A DNA stretch of 61,841 bases from Fidelibacterota bacterium (GTDB taxonomy: Bacteria > Pseudomonadota > Alphaproteobacteria > Rhodospirillales > Rhodospirillaceae). Location: contig CANISR010000004.1 of assembly GCA_947470105.1 (NCBI GenBank), positions 1 to 61,841 of the forward strand. Direction: 5' to 3'. Below the pieces are notes generated by a model. It saw nothing but the letters and a program-made list of their open reading frames with translations. It was not told where the DNA came from and ran no database searches. Below are positions 43,096 to 51,448 of this stretch, piece by piece (position 1 is the stretch's first letter; each line of letters begins with the position of its first letter). The position numbers and the translations under genes are program-made.

Positions 43096-44373
43096 ATGGG
43101 TCCGATCACCACCGTTTGCCGCGATTGTCTGCAGGAGTCCGCCGCCCACCCGCTGGCCTGCGGCACCTGCGGCTCCGACCGGCTGCTCTATCATCCGGAG
43201 CTGGCGCGGCTGGAGATCGCCCATATCGATTGCGACGCCTTCTATGCGGCGGTCGAGAAGCGCGACAACCCGGAGCTGCTGAATAAGCCCGTGCTCGTGG
43301 GCGGCGCCACGCGGGGTGTGGTCTCCACGGCCTGTTATATCGCGCGTACATTCGGCGCCCGGTCCGCCATGCCCATGTTCAAGGCCCGGGCCCTGTGCCC
43401 CCAGGCGGTGGTGATCCGCCCCGACATGGCAAAGTACAAACGGGTGAGCGGCGATATCCGCAAGATCTTCGACGCCGCCACACCTGTGGTCGAACCTCTA
43501 TCCCTGGACGAAGCCTTCCTCGACCTTTCCGGTACCAGCACCTTGTTCGGGCGCACACCGGCGGCGACGCTGGCGCATATCGCCCGGGAAATAGAGCGCC
43601 ACGTTCGCATCACCGTGTCCATCGGACTCAGCTACAACAAGTTCCTGGCCAAGATTGCCTCGGACTTCGACAAGCCCCGGGGCTTTTTCGTTATCGGGCG
43701 CGAAGACGCGGTACAGGTGCTCCACGACCTGCCGCTGTCGCGCCTGCCCAGCGTGGGGCCGTCCCTGGCCGACAGGCTCAAGGTGGGCGGGCTGTTTTCA
43801 GTGGGCGACGTGCAGCGCAAATCCGAGGCGGAAATGGTTTTACGCTACGGCGACACCGGTCAGCATCTGGCGCGCCTGGCCCGGGGTATCGATCACCGCC
43901 TGGTGAACACAAATCGCGAAGCCAAGAGCGTCTCGGCCGAAACCACCTTCGACAGCGATATCGCGCTGCCTGCGGAGCTCCGCCGGCGCCTGTGGCCGTT
44001 GTGCGAGCGGGTGGCCGACCGCCTGAAAGCCGGCGGTCTCGCCGGCGGCACGGTCACCCTCAAGCTCAAGACCAACCGCTTCAAGCTGCGCACCCGGCAT
44101 CAACGGGTCAGTTCACCCACCCAGTTGGCAGAAACCATCTTCCGGACGGCGGAAGGCCTGCTGCTGAAAGAGGCCGACGGAAAAACCAAGTTCCGCCTCA
44201 TCGGCGTCGGCGCCGACAACTTAAGCGATGCGAGCGCACCACCGCCGCCCCAGGATCTATTCGCCTCCGCGGCCGACAGTGAAAAGCACCATGCCGACAT
44301 AGAGAAAGCCATGGATGCTGTCAGAGCCAAATTCGGCAAGAAAGCCATTCGCAAAGGGCGGGCTGATGCATAG
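43096..44373 (+). CDS. dinB: DNA polymerase IV with N-terminal zinc finger
   Basis: A 425-residue Y-family translesion polymerase. The catalytic carboxylates are in HIDCDAFYAAVE and SLDEAFLD, followed by the SIGLSYNKFLAKIASD palm segment, helix-hairpin-helix (LSRLPSVGPSLADRL) and little-finger domain. Ahead of the polymerase is a Cys4 zinc ribbon (Cys8, Cys11, Cys22, Cys25: CRDC...CGTC) not found in E. coli DinB but known in Alphaproteobacteria. The canonical beta-clamp motif at the C-terminus is suggested by PPQDLFA. I see no GTTC-N7-GTTC SOS box upstream. Confidence 0.93.
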   Translation: MGPITTVCRDCLQESAAHPLACGTCGSDRLLYHPELARLEIAHIDCDAFYAAVEKRDNPELLNKPVLVGGATRGVVSTACYIARTFGARSAMPMFKARALCPQAVVIRPDMAKYKRVSGDIRKIFDAATPVVEPLSLDEAFLDLSGTSTLFGRTPAATLAHIAREIERHVRITVSIGLSYNKFLAKIASDFDKPRGFFVIGREDAVQVLHDLPLSRLPSVGPSLADRLKVGGLFSVGDVQRKSEAEMVLRYGDTGQHLARLARGIDHRLVNTNREAKSVSAETTFDSDIALPAELRRRLWPLCERVADRLKAGGLAGGTVTLKLKTNRFKLRTRHQRVSSPTQLAETIFRTAEGLLLKEADGKTKFRLIGVGADNLSDASAPPPPQDLFASAADSEKHHADIEKAMDAVRAKFGKKAIRKGRADA

Positions 44374-44441
44374 CCAACGCGCTTGCATTTTGTCCGCATG
44401 GCGGGCACTTCTTACCCTCGCGCCGTCGTAAGGATCATGTG

Positions 44442-44888
44442 ATGGACATCAAGGGGGAATACTTCATTCCCGTGCCCCGCCCGCAAGTCTGGGCGGCGCT
44501 GAACGATGTGGATGTCCTGAAACAGGCGATCCCCGGCTGCGACTCCATGAACCGTTTGTCCGAAACCGAAATCGAAGCCACCGTCACCGCGAAAGTGGGA
44601 CCGGTGAAGGCGACCTTCAAAGGCCAGGTGACGCTGTCGGACCTGGATCCGCCCAATGGCTATTCCATTCGCGGCGAAGGCAAAGGCGGCGTTGCCGGCT
44701 TCGCCAAAGGCGGCGCTAAGGTGCGTCTGCTGGATGCGCCCGGCGGGACAACGTTGCAGTACGATGTGGACGCGGCGGTGGGCGGTAAGCTCGCCCAGAT
44801 CGGGGCGCGGCTCATCGACGGCACGGCGCGCAAACTCGCCGACGAATTTTTCGCGGCCTTTACCAAGATAACCACCGAGCAGGCATGA
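44442..44888 (+). CDS. coxG: CoxG-like carbon monoxide dehydrogenase accessory protein
   Basis: A 148-residue START-like domain protein (CoxG/CO dehydrogenase subunit G family), which helps anchor molybdenum hydroxylases to the membrane. Family segments PRPQVWAALNDVDVLKQAIPGC and GGKLAQIGARLIDGTARKLADEFF are complete. An ATG at 44442 and a GTG at 44439 are possible starts. Its stop overlaps the start of coxS by four bases, tying the genes together. Confidence 0.9.
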   Translation: MDIKGEYFIPVPRPQVWAALNDVDVLKQAIPGCDSMNRLSETEIEATVTAKVGPVKATFKGQVTLSDLDPPNGYSIRGEGKGGVAGFAKGGAKVRLLDAPGGTTLQYDVDAAVGGKLAQIGARLIDGTARKLADEFFAAFTKITTEQA

Positions 44889-45361
44889 CCAAAGTTTCAA
44901 TCACCGTCAACGGCACGGCGCAGGCCGCCGACCTGGACCCTCGCACGCTGCTGGTGGATTTTCTGCGCGACCATTTGCGCCTCACGGGAACCCATGTGGG
45001 CTGCGATACCAGCCAGTGCGGCGCCTGCACGGTCCATCTCGACGGCCGCGCGGTGAAGGCCTGCACGTTGTTGGCGGCACAAGTGGATGGCAAGGCCGTG
45101 ACGACCATCGAAGGCATCGCCAAGGATGGCGTCTTGCATCCCATGCAGGCGGCGTTCCGCGAGCACCATGGTCTGCAATGCGGCTTCTGCACGCCGGGCA
45201 TGGTCATGACGGCCATCGCTATGGCGAAGGACAGCGCAGGTGAGCCGCTCACGGAGGCGAAAATCCGTGAAGAACTCGAAGGCAATCTCTGCCGCTGCAC
45301 CGGTTACCAGAATATCGTCCGCGCCATCGCCGCCGGCGCCGCCGCCATGAAGGCGGGTTGA
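44885..45361 (+). CDS. coxS: Molybdenum hydroxylase [2Fe-2S] small subunit (CoxS type)
   Basis: A 158-residue iron-sulfur subunit. The plant-type cluster is bound by Cys40, Cys45, Cys48 and Cys60 (GCDTSQCGAC...C); the second cluster by Cys99, Cys102, Cys136 and Cys138 (CGFC, CRC). It carries electrons from a molybdopterin subunit to the FAD subunit. The family covers CO dehydrogenase, xanthine-type and other hydroxylases; no large molybdenum subunit follows here. Confidence 0.93.
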   Translation: MTKVSITVNGTAQAADLDPRTLLVDFLRDHLRLTGTHVGCDTSQCGACTVHLDGRAVKACTLLAAQVDGKAVTTIEGIAKDGVLHPMQAAFREHHGLQCGFCTPGMVMTAIAMAKDSAGEPLTEAKIREELEGNLCRCTGYQNIVRAIAAGAAAMKAG

Positions 45362-45363
45362 CC

Positions 45364-46152
45364 ATGTATCCTTTCGATTACCACCGTCCTGCATCCGTGA
45401 AGGACGCTGCCACCCAGGCCAATGACGACGCTCTGTTCCTGGCCGGCGGCCAGACGTTGATTCCAACGCTTAAGCAGCGGCTGCGCCAGGCCGCCACGCT
45501 CATCGACCTGGGCGCCATCCCGGAACTGCGCGGCATTGTTCTGAACGGCAAGACCTTGACCATCGGCGCCATGACCTCTCACGCCGAGGTCGCCGCGTCG
45601 CCCGACGTGCGCAATGCAATTCCGGCGCTGGCCGACCTGGCTGGCAAGATCGGCGACCCCCAAGTGCGCAACTGCGGCACCCTCGGCGGGTCCATCGCCA
45701 ACAACGATCCCGCCGCCGACTATCCGGCGGCGCTGGTGGCCCTCGGCGCCACCGTCCACACCAACACCCGCAGCCTCAAGGCCGAGGACTTCTTCACCGG
45801 CATGTTTGAAACTGCCCTTGGTGTCGGTGAGCTGGTGGTGAAGGTGGACTTCCCGCTGGCCAAACGTGCGGCCTTCGCCAAGTTCCGCAATCCCGCGTCG
45901 CGCTATGCCATTGCCGCCGTATTTGTGGCGGAGACCGACGCCGGTGTGCGGGTGGCGGTTATCGGCGCCGGTCCCGGCGTTTTCCGCGTTCCGGAGATGG
46001 AATCAGCCCTTGCGAAGACTTTCTCGGCCGCGGCCCTGTCGGGCATTGCGGTGTCCGCCGATGGCTTGAACGAAGACATGCACGCCACGGCTGACTATCG
46101 TGCACATCTCATCGGTGTCATGGCCGCCCGCGCCGTCGCCTCGCTCACCTGA
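45364..46152 (+). CDS. coxM: Molybdenum hydroxylase FAD subunit (CoxM type)
   Basis: A 262-residue FAD-binding protein of the CO dehydrogenase medium-subunit family. The FAD phosphate loops are AGGQTLIPTLK near residue 30 and TLGGSIANNDPAADYP near 105-120, and the C-terminal domain is complete. The start at 45364 (MYPFDYHRP) is typical for CoxM; a TTG at 45358 is less likely. Operon with coxG and coxS. There is no coxL. Confidence 0.93.
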   Translation: MYPFDYHRPASVKDAATQANDDALFLAGGQTLIPTLKQRLRQAATLIDLGAIPELRGIVLNGKTLTIGAMTSHAEVAASPDVRNAIPALADLAGKIGDPQVRNCGTLGGSIANNDPAADYPAALVALGATVHTNTRSLKAEDFFTGMFETALGVGELVVKVDFPLAKRAAFAKFRNPASRYAIAAVFVAETDAGVRVAVIGAGPGVFRVPEMESALAKTFSAAALSGIAVSADGLNEDMHATADYRAHLIGVMAARAVASLT

Positions 46153-46177
46153 TTTTCCCTCCCCAAGGATTTTTACG

Positions 46178-46969
46178 ATGAAGGTTGCCCTCATCGGCAA
46201 TGGCGCCATTGCCAAATTGGTCACGGCGTTCTGCGCCGAGCGCCCGGAGCGTTTCACCATCGTTGGCGCCCTCGGGTTGCCCGAGAATGACAAGATCTCT
46301 GCCGGCGCTCATCCGCTGGTCTATGACTTCCAGCAACTGCTGGCCTTCAAGCCGGACTTCGTCGTCGAATGCGCCAGCCACAGCGCGGTCGAGTCCTATG
46401 CCGTGCGGACCCTCGATCTCGGCCTCGATCTGCTGGTGGTGTCCATCGGCAGCCTGGCCGACGAAGCGCGCTGGAGCAAAATTCAAGCCGCCGCCGCCCG
46501 TTCGACCGCGAAACTGTTGCTGCCGCCCGGCGCGCTGCCGGGGATCGACGCCCTCTCGGCGGCGAAGCTCGCCGGCCTGACGCGCGTGAGCCTGCGTTCG
46601 GCCAAGCCGCCCAAGGCCTGGAAGGGCACGCCGGCCGAGGACAAATTTGACCTCGACGCCATCACCACCGCCACCGTGATTTACAAAGGCAATGCCCGCG
46701 AGGCCGCGCTTATGTTTCCCAAAAACGCCAATATTGCCGCCACGACGGCGCTGGCGGGAATCGGCTTCGAGAAAACCAAGATCGAACTGGTGGCCGATCC
46801 GGCGGTCACCCAGAACGTTCACCGCATCGAGGCGGAGGGCGTGTTCGGGTCCATGGTCACGGAGATCAAAGCCAACCCGTCACCGGACAATCCCAAGACC
46901 TCGCATATGGCCGCGCTGTCCATCATGCGGATCCTGGAGAACAAGACCTCCGCGATCGTTTTGGGCTAA
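46178..46969 (+). CDS. nadX: L-aspartate dehydrogenase family protein
   Basis: A 263-residue protein with an N-terminal NAD(P)-binding loop (ALIGNGAIAKLV) and the C-terminal aspartate dehydrogenase domain, with the family SHMAALSIM motif and catalytic His in NPKTSHMA. It oxidises L-aspartate to iminoaspartate, a step that can feed NAD synthesis or polymer metabolism. It follows coxM by 25 bases with its own ribosome-binding site (AAGGA), so it may be cotranscribed. Its TAA stop overlaps that of the convergent gene. Confidence 0.88.
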   Translation: MKVALIGNGAIAKLVTAFCAERPERFTIVGALGLPENDKISAGAHPLVYDFQQLLAFKPDFVVECASHSAVESYAVRTLDLGLDLLVVSIGSLADEARWSKIQAAAARSTAKLLLPPGALPGIDALSAAKLAGLTRVSLRSAKPPKAWKGTPAEDKFDLDAITTATVIYKGNAREAALMFPKNANIAATTALAGIGFEKTKIELVADPAVTQNVHRIEAEGVFGSMVTEIKANPSPDNPKTSHMAALSIMRILENKTSAIVLG

Positions 46970-48402
46970 CCCGTCTTTATCCAGATCCGCGGGGCGTTGC
47001 CGAGGATGAGGTGGCTGTCGGTGGTGGCGGCCAGACGCTCGAGCAATGCGTCGTAGGCGGCCCTGCGGTGCTCCCAATCGAATTTACCCACGGCATTGGG
47101 CGAATTGAACATATCGCTTAGCCACAGAGCTGTATGGCCTTTGGCGTGGGTATCGAGCATGGCGCGGACGCCGGCAGAGTCCTGTAATACGTCGACCTCG
47201 ACGAAATGGTGCCTGAGCGCCTTGAACCGGCGCCAGTGATCCAGCCAGTGGTCGGGTGACGTGAACACCTCGCCCATCTCGCGCCGGAACTCCTTCTCGA
47301 CCGTCGCGGCGTCTGTGAGCAACGGCGCGGGCAGATAGGCCGCACCCGGAAACAGCGCATCGATGCGGGGTTTGGCCGCCATGAAAAGCGCGCCGTAATC
47401 CTTGCCGTCCCAGTCCTCGATCATCATGCGGCGCAGCGCCAGGGCCGGGGCGCTGTAGTCATATGTGATGACTTCTGTAGCGGCGCCAAAGCCGAAGGTC
47501 TCCAGCATGCGGTTGGCTTTGAATCCTGAAGCGAGGACAAAGGCGCGATCCAGGCCGTTCTTGTATTTCAGCGTGGGAATATCAACGTCGCCTTCGCTGT
47601 TGAAGACGAACACTTTGTGCGGCGCGCCTTGCTTGTCGGGCGTATTGCGCAGGAAATCGATGGTCAGGGTGAGCTGTTCGTCGCTGCCGCCGTCCGCCTT
47701 GGTAACGTCGGACAATGCGGTGATCCACTTTTGCGGATCGCCGTAATAGGCGTAGCAGTGGCGCTTCCATTTGCGCACCGCTTTGGGCCAGTTGTGAATG
47801 GTCAAGCCGGCGGCCAGACCCGCGGCAATGGCGTTCCAGCCGTAGCCGAACCGGGCGTCGAAATCGAAATCCTTGAACGTCGGTTGCAGATACAGCGGTG
47901 TGTAATTGTCGTGCACGTTCTCGATGCTGCGGTAGGGCATAGGCAGGCGCTTTTTGGCCGCCTCGAGCCCGCCAAACGCGGGCTTACCCAACTTCTCCCA
48001 GGCCCTGCGATTCACCAGCATGCACTGGTCGTGCATATAGAAGTAGCCGCCCCGGTCCATGATATGGCCGGTGAGCAGCTCGCAGCCATCCATGGCCGCC
48101 TTCATGTCGAAGGACAACTGGTCGTAGCCATAGAACATATGGCCGCAGTTCTGGATCAGGCAGAAATCCTTGGTGCCGGCCGCCAGCGCCGCGTCGACGG
48201 ATTGAACGAAGGCGATGTCGCGGATCGCGACGTTGAACGAGAACACGGTGAAGAATGTGGTGAGTTCCGCCAGCCGCTTGTCCAGATCAAAGACATTGCG
48301 GCCGATGCCGGCATGGGCATCGAAGGTGGGCAGGTTGACCACGGCGAAATCCAGGTGGTTGCGCACCGCGCCTTGGGCGCCGCCGTCGTAGTAAAAAACC
48401 AT
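46966..48402 (-). CDS. Unrecognised two-module protein (478 residues)
   Basis: I do not recognise this protein. The N-terminal half (about 1-240) resembles a GT-A-like glycosyltransferase core: FCLIQNCGHMFYGYDQLSF, then HIMDRGGYFYMHDQCMLVNRRAWEKLG, where a metal-binding motif could lie in HDQ. The C-terminal half (about 270-470) looks Rossmann-like (FVLASGFKANRMLETFGFG, VITYDYSAPALALRRMM, VDVLQDSAG) and recalls SAM-dependent methyltransferases, though no clear GxGxG is present. No signal peptide. Codon use matches the neighbours. A single gene, convergent with nadX and upstream of nothing related. Confidence 0.75.
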   Translation of the reverse strand: MVFYYDGGAQGAVRNHLDFAVVNLPTFDAHAGIGRNVFDLDKRLAELTTFFTVFSFNVAIRDIAFVQSVDAALAAGTKDFCLIQNCGHMFYGYDQLSFDMKAAMDGCELLTGHIMDRGGYFYMHDQCMLVNRRAWEKLGKPAFGGLEAAKKRLPMPYRSIENVHDNYTPLYLQPTFKDFDFDARFGYGWNAIAAGLAAGLTIHNWPKAVRKWKRHCYAYYGDPQKWITALSDVTKADGGSDEQLTLTIDFLRNTPDKQGAPHKVFVFNSEGDVDIPTLKYKNGLDRAFVLASGFKANRMLETFGFGAATEVITYDYSAPALALRRMMIEDWDGKDYGALFMAAKPRIDALFPGAAYLPAPLLTDAATVEKEFRREMGEVFTSPDHWLDHWRRFKALRHHFVEVDVLQDSAGVRAMLDTHAKGHTALWLSDMFNSPNAVGKFDWEHRRAAYDALLERLAATTDSHLILGNAPRIWIKTG

Positions 48403-48447
48403 TCAGCCACCTTAAGAATTGCGCGCGAAGTGTGGATGATATGGGGA

Positions 48448-49143
48448 TCAAAAACAATTCGCGTATGCGCCGAGTTTCGCTGCACGTCCGGCGATAGTGT
48501 CGGCGCGGCCGCGCACATAAGGTCCGGGCTTGGACGCCGACCATTTTAAGGGGCTGGGAAGAACGCTGGCGAGGAGCGCTGCTTCATGTGCATCCAAGGC
48601 GCTCGCGCTCTTGTGAAAATGGTAGCGCGCGGCGGCCTCGGCGCCGTAGATGCCCGGTCCCCATTCGACCACATTGAGGTAGACCTCAAGGATGCGCTTC
48701 TTAGGCCAGATGGCTTCGATATAGAGCGTGATCCAAGCTTCCAGCGCCTTGCGGACCCAGGTGCGCCCGGGCCAGAGGAACACGTTCTTGGCGGTTTGCT
48801 GAGAGATGGTGGACCCGCCGCGCAGCGTCGCCCTTTCATCTTCGTCGGCGCCGACATAGGCGTCCCAGGCCTTTTCGATGGCGGCGCGGTCGAAGCCGCC
48901 ATGGGTGCAGAAACCCTCGTCCTCAGCGGCCACGGCGGAGCGGGCGAGGTGGCGCGAGATTTTGTCGAGGGGCGTCCATTCATAGTGGACCTGCCCGCCG
49001 CGCAGCCACATGAGCGGGGTCTGGGGCGGTGGCGTGGCGCGGTAAAGCACCACCAGCGCCGCCGGCGCCAGCAGCACAAAGGCCAGCACCCCGAACGCCA
49101 CGGTGCCGATCCTATAGACTTTGCGCAACAGTCCTTGAGCCAC
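48448..49143 (-). CDS. mtgA: Monofunctional peptidoglycan glycosyltransferase
   Basis: A 231-residue inner-membrane enzyme of family GT51 that polymerises lipid II into glycan strands. One N-terminal membrane helix (about 14-36) anchors the periplasmic domain. The catalytic glutamate is Glu74 in AEDEGFCTHGG; GGSTISQQTAKN, RKALEAWIT and LNVVEWGPGIYGAEAAARYHF are intact. No transpeptidase domain. It is divergent from the acylase gene, with a 109-base gap. Confidence 0.94.
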   Translation of the reverse strand: MAQGLLRKVYRIGTVAFGVLAFVLLAPAALVVLYRATPPPQTPLMWLRGGQVHYEWTPLDKISRHLARSAVAAEDEGFCTHGGFDRAAIEKAWDAYVGADEDERATLRGGSTISQQTAKNVFLWPGRTWVRKALEAWITLYIEAIWPKKRILEVYLNVVEWGPGIYGAEAAARYHFHKSASALDAHEAALLASVLPSPLKWSASKPGPYVRGRADTIAGRAAKLGAYANCF

Positions 49144-49252
49144 GAGGAATTCAGTCCCGGCATCTGTGGCAATACGCCGCCGTTATACACCAGAAGCAAA
49201 ACCGCACTATGATATCCTGGAGAGGTCTTGCGTGCTTGGGGGGCGGTATCCG

Positions 49253-51424
49253 ATGAGAATCCTGGCTCACATTTTCGTCCAGATGATCGTGCTGTGCGGT
49301 GTCGCCTGCGCCGAAAGCGACCGTGAAATGGATCGCTGGCGCAGTCAGGCCGCGCGCGTGCAGATCACCCGCGATGACTGGGGCATTCCGCATGTGCAGG
49401 GGCGCAGCGATGCCGACGCGGTGTTCGGCATGATGTATGCGCAAGCCGAGGACGATTTCTCGCGGATCGAAGCCAACTATTTGACGGCCCTCGGCCGTAC
49501 CGCCGAAGCCGAGGGAGAGGGAGCGCTGTGGGGCGACCTGCGTCAGCGGCTTTATGTGGACCCCACCGCGCTCAAGGCTGAATATGCGGGGAGTCCGGCT
49601 TGGCTGAAGCGGCTCATGAACGCATGGGCCAACGGGCTCAATTTCTATCTGGCCACCCATCCCGATGTGAAACCTCGGGTACTGACGCGGTTCGAACCCT
49701 GGATGGCGCTGAGCTTCACCGAAGGCAGCATCGGCGGTGATATCGAAAAAATCTCCCTCAGCGATCTCAAGACGTTCTACGGCACCCCGACGCCGCCCAC
49801 GCCTGAGGAATTGGGCGCGGTGCCACGTGAGCCATCGGGGTCCAACGGCATCGCCATCGCGCCAAAACTGACCGCGGACGGAAAGGCGCTGCTGCTGATC
49901 AATCCGCACACCAGTTTCTATTTCCGCTCCGAGGCGCAGGTGACCAGCGCGGAAGGGCTCAATGTCTACGGGGCCTCCACCTGGGGGCAGTTTTTCGTCT
50001 ATCAGGGCTTCAACGCCAAAGCCGGGTGGATGCACACCACCTCTACGGTCGACAACGTCGATCAGTTCTCCGAGCGGGTGACTAAAGCCGATGGGGGATA
50101 CAGTTATAAGTTCGGCGCTGAGATCCGGCCCGTGCGCTCCGGCGCCGTGACATTGCGCTATAAAAATGCCGACGGCGCGCTGAGCGAGCGCACATTCACG
50201 ACCTACCGCACCCATCATGGTCCAGTCGTCGCCATCAAGGACGGACGGTGGATCGCCACAGCGCTCATGTGGAAGCCGGTACCGGCGCTCTCCCAGAGCT
50301 GGCTGCGGACCAAGGCGACCAACCTCAATAGATTTGTCCGGGCTGCAGGACGGCGCGCCAATTCGTCAAACGACACCTTGTTCGCGGACAGCACCGGCAA
50401 CGTGGCGTTTCTGATGCCGCAGTTCATGCCCCGCCGGGACGATCAGTTCGACTACACGCGCCCCGTCGATGGCAGCGATCCGGCCACCGACTGGAAGGGG
50501 CTGCATACGCTCGCCAGCCTGCCGAGCGTCCTCAATCCGGCCAATGGCTGGGTACGAAACACCAACGATTGGCCGTGGAGTACGGCAGGCGCCGACAGCC
50601 CCAAGGCGGCGGATTATCCGCGCTATATGGATCAGGTGGGCGCCAATGCCCGCGGCGCCCACGCGGACCTGGTGCTGACCGGCAAAAGCGGATGGACGCC
50701 CGAGTCCTTGCGCACCGCAGCTTTTGACCCGTATCTCCCGGCTTTCCCGGGGCTGCTGCCCGGGCTGATCGCGGCCTGGGACGAGCTGCCGGCCGATGAT
50801 CCGCGCCGCGCAACGCTGGCTGAGCCGATCGCACTCTTACGCAATTGGGATTATCGCTGGAGCGGCGATTCCATAGCGACCAGCCTGGCGGTGTTTTGGG
50901 GCGACCATTTGTGGCGCGAGGTAGCTAGCTTGGCCCAGGCTGAACGGATCAGCGTGCCCGCCTATATCGCGGCGCGGGTCAGGCCGACGGACAAGCTCAC
51001 CGCCCTCGCCGCCGCGGCGTACCGGCTGGCGGTGGACTTCGGGGATTGGCGCACACCCTGGGGCGCCATCAACCGGTTCCAGCGCCTCGATGATGCAATC
51101 CAGTCGCACTTCGACGATGCGGCCAAGTCGACCGCAGTGCCGTTCACCTCGTCCCAGTGGGGCAGTCTTGCCTCCTTCGGCGCCAAGACCTGGGACGGCA
51201 CCAAGCGCTACTACGGCAACAGCGGCAACAGCTTTGTGGCGGTCGTAGAGTTCGGGACGCGGGTGAAGGCCATGGCGATCATGGCCGGCGGCCAGAGCGG
51301 TGACCCGGCCTCGAAGCATTTTGCCGATCAGGTCGAGCGCTATGCCGAAGGGCGGCTGCGCCCGGTTTATTTTTATCCGGACGAACTCGCCGATCATGTG
51401 GAAAAACGCTATCAGCCGGGATGA
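49253..51424 (+). CDS. Penicillin-acylase-family periplasmic hydrolase
   Basis: A 723-residue precursor of an Ntn hydrolase. A short signal peptide (about 1-20) is followed by the alpha subunit, and the cleavage site with the nucleophilic Ser197 lies in PSGSNGIAIAP, where the beta subunit would start. The family hydrolyses amide bonds of beta-lactams, acyl-homoserine lactones or related amides; the actual substrate is not readable. The gene lies 24 bases before an exported amidohydrolase, suggesting a shared role in degrading amides. Confidence 0.88.
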   Translation: MRILAHIFVQMIVLCGVACAESDREMDRWRSQAARVQITRDDWGIPHVQGRSDADAVFGMMYAQAEDDFSRIEANYLTALGRTAEAEGEGALWGDLRQRLYVDPTALKAEYAGSPAWLKRLMNAWANGLNFYLATHPDVKPRVLTRFEPWMALSFTEGSIGGDIEKISLSDLKTFYGTPTPPTPEELGAVPREPSGSNGIAIAPKLTADGKALLLINPHTSFYFRSEAQVTSAEGLNVYGASTWGQFFVYQGFNAKAGWMHTTSTVDNVDQFSERVTKADGGYSYKFGAEIRPVRSGAVTLRYKNADGALSERTFTTYRTHHGPVVAIKDGRWIATALMWKPVPALSQSWLRTKATNLNRFVRAAGRRANSSNDTLFADSTGNVAFLMPQFMPRRDDQFDYTRPVDGSDPATDWKGLHTLASLPSVLNPANGWVRNTNDWPWSTAGADSPKAADYPRYMDQVGANARGAHADLVLTGKSGWTPESLRTAAFDPYLPAFPGLLPGLIAAWDELPADDPRRATLAEPIALLRNWDYRWSGDSIATSLAVFWGDHLWREVASLAQAERISVPAYIAARVRPTDKLTALAAAAYRLAVDFGDWRTPWGAINRFQRLDDAIQSHFDDAAKSTAVPFTSSQWGSLASFGAKTWDGTKRYYGNSGNSFVAVVEFGTRVKAMAIMAGGQSGDPASKHFADQVERYAEGRLRPVYFYPDELADHVEKRYQPG

Positions 51425-51448
51425 TCTCTGGCTGCAATTGGGGGACGT

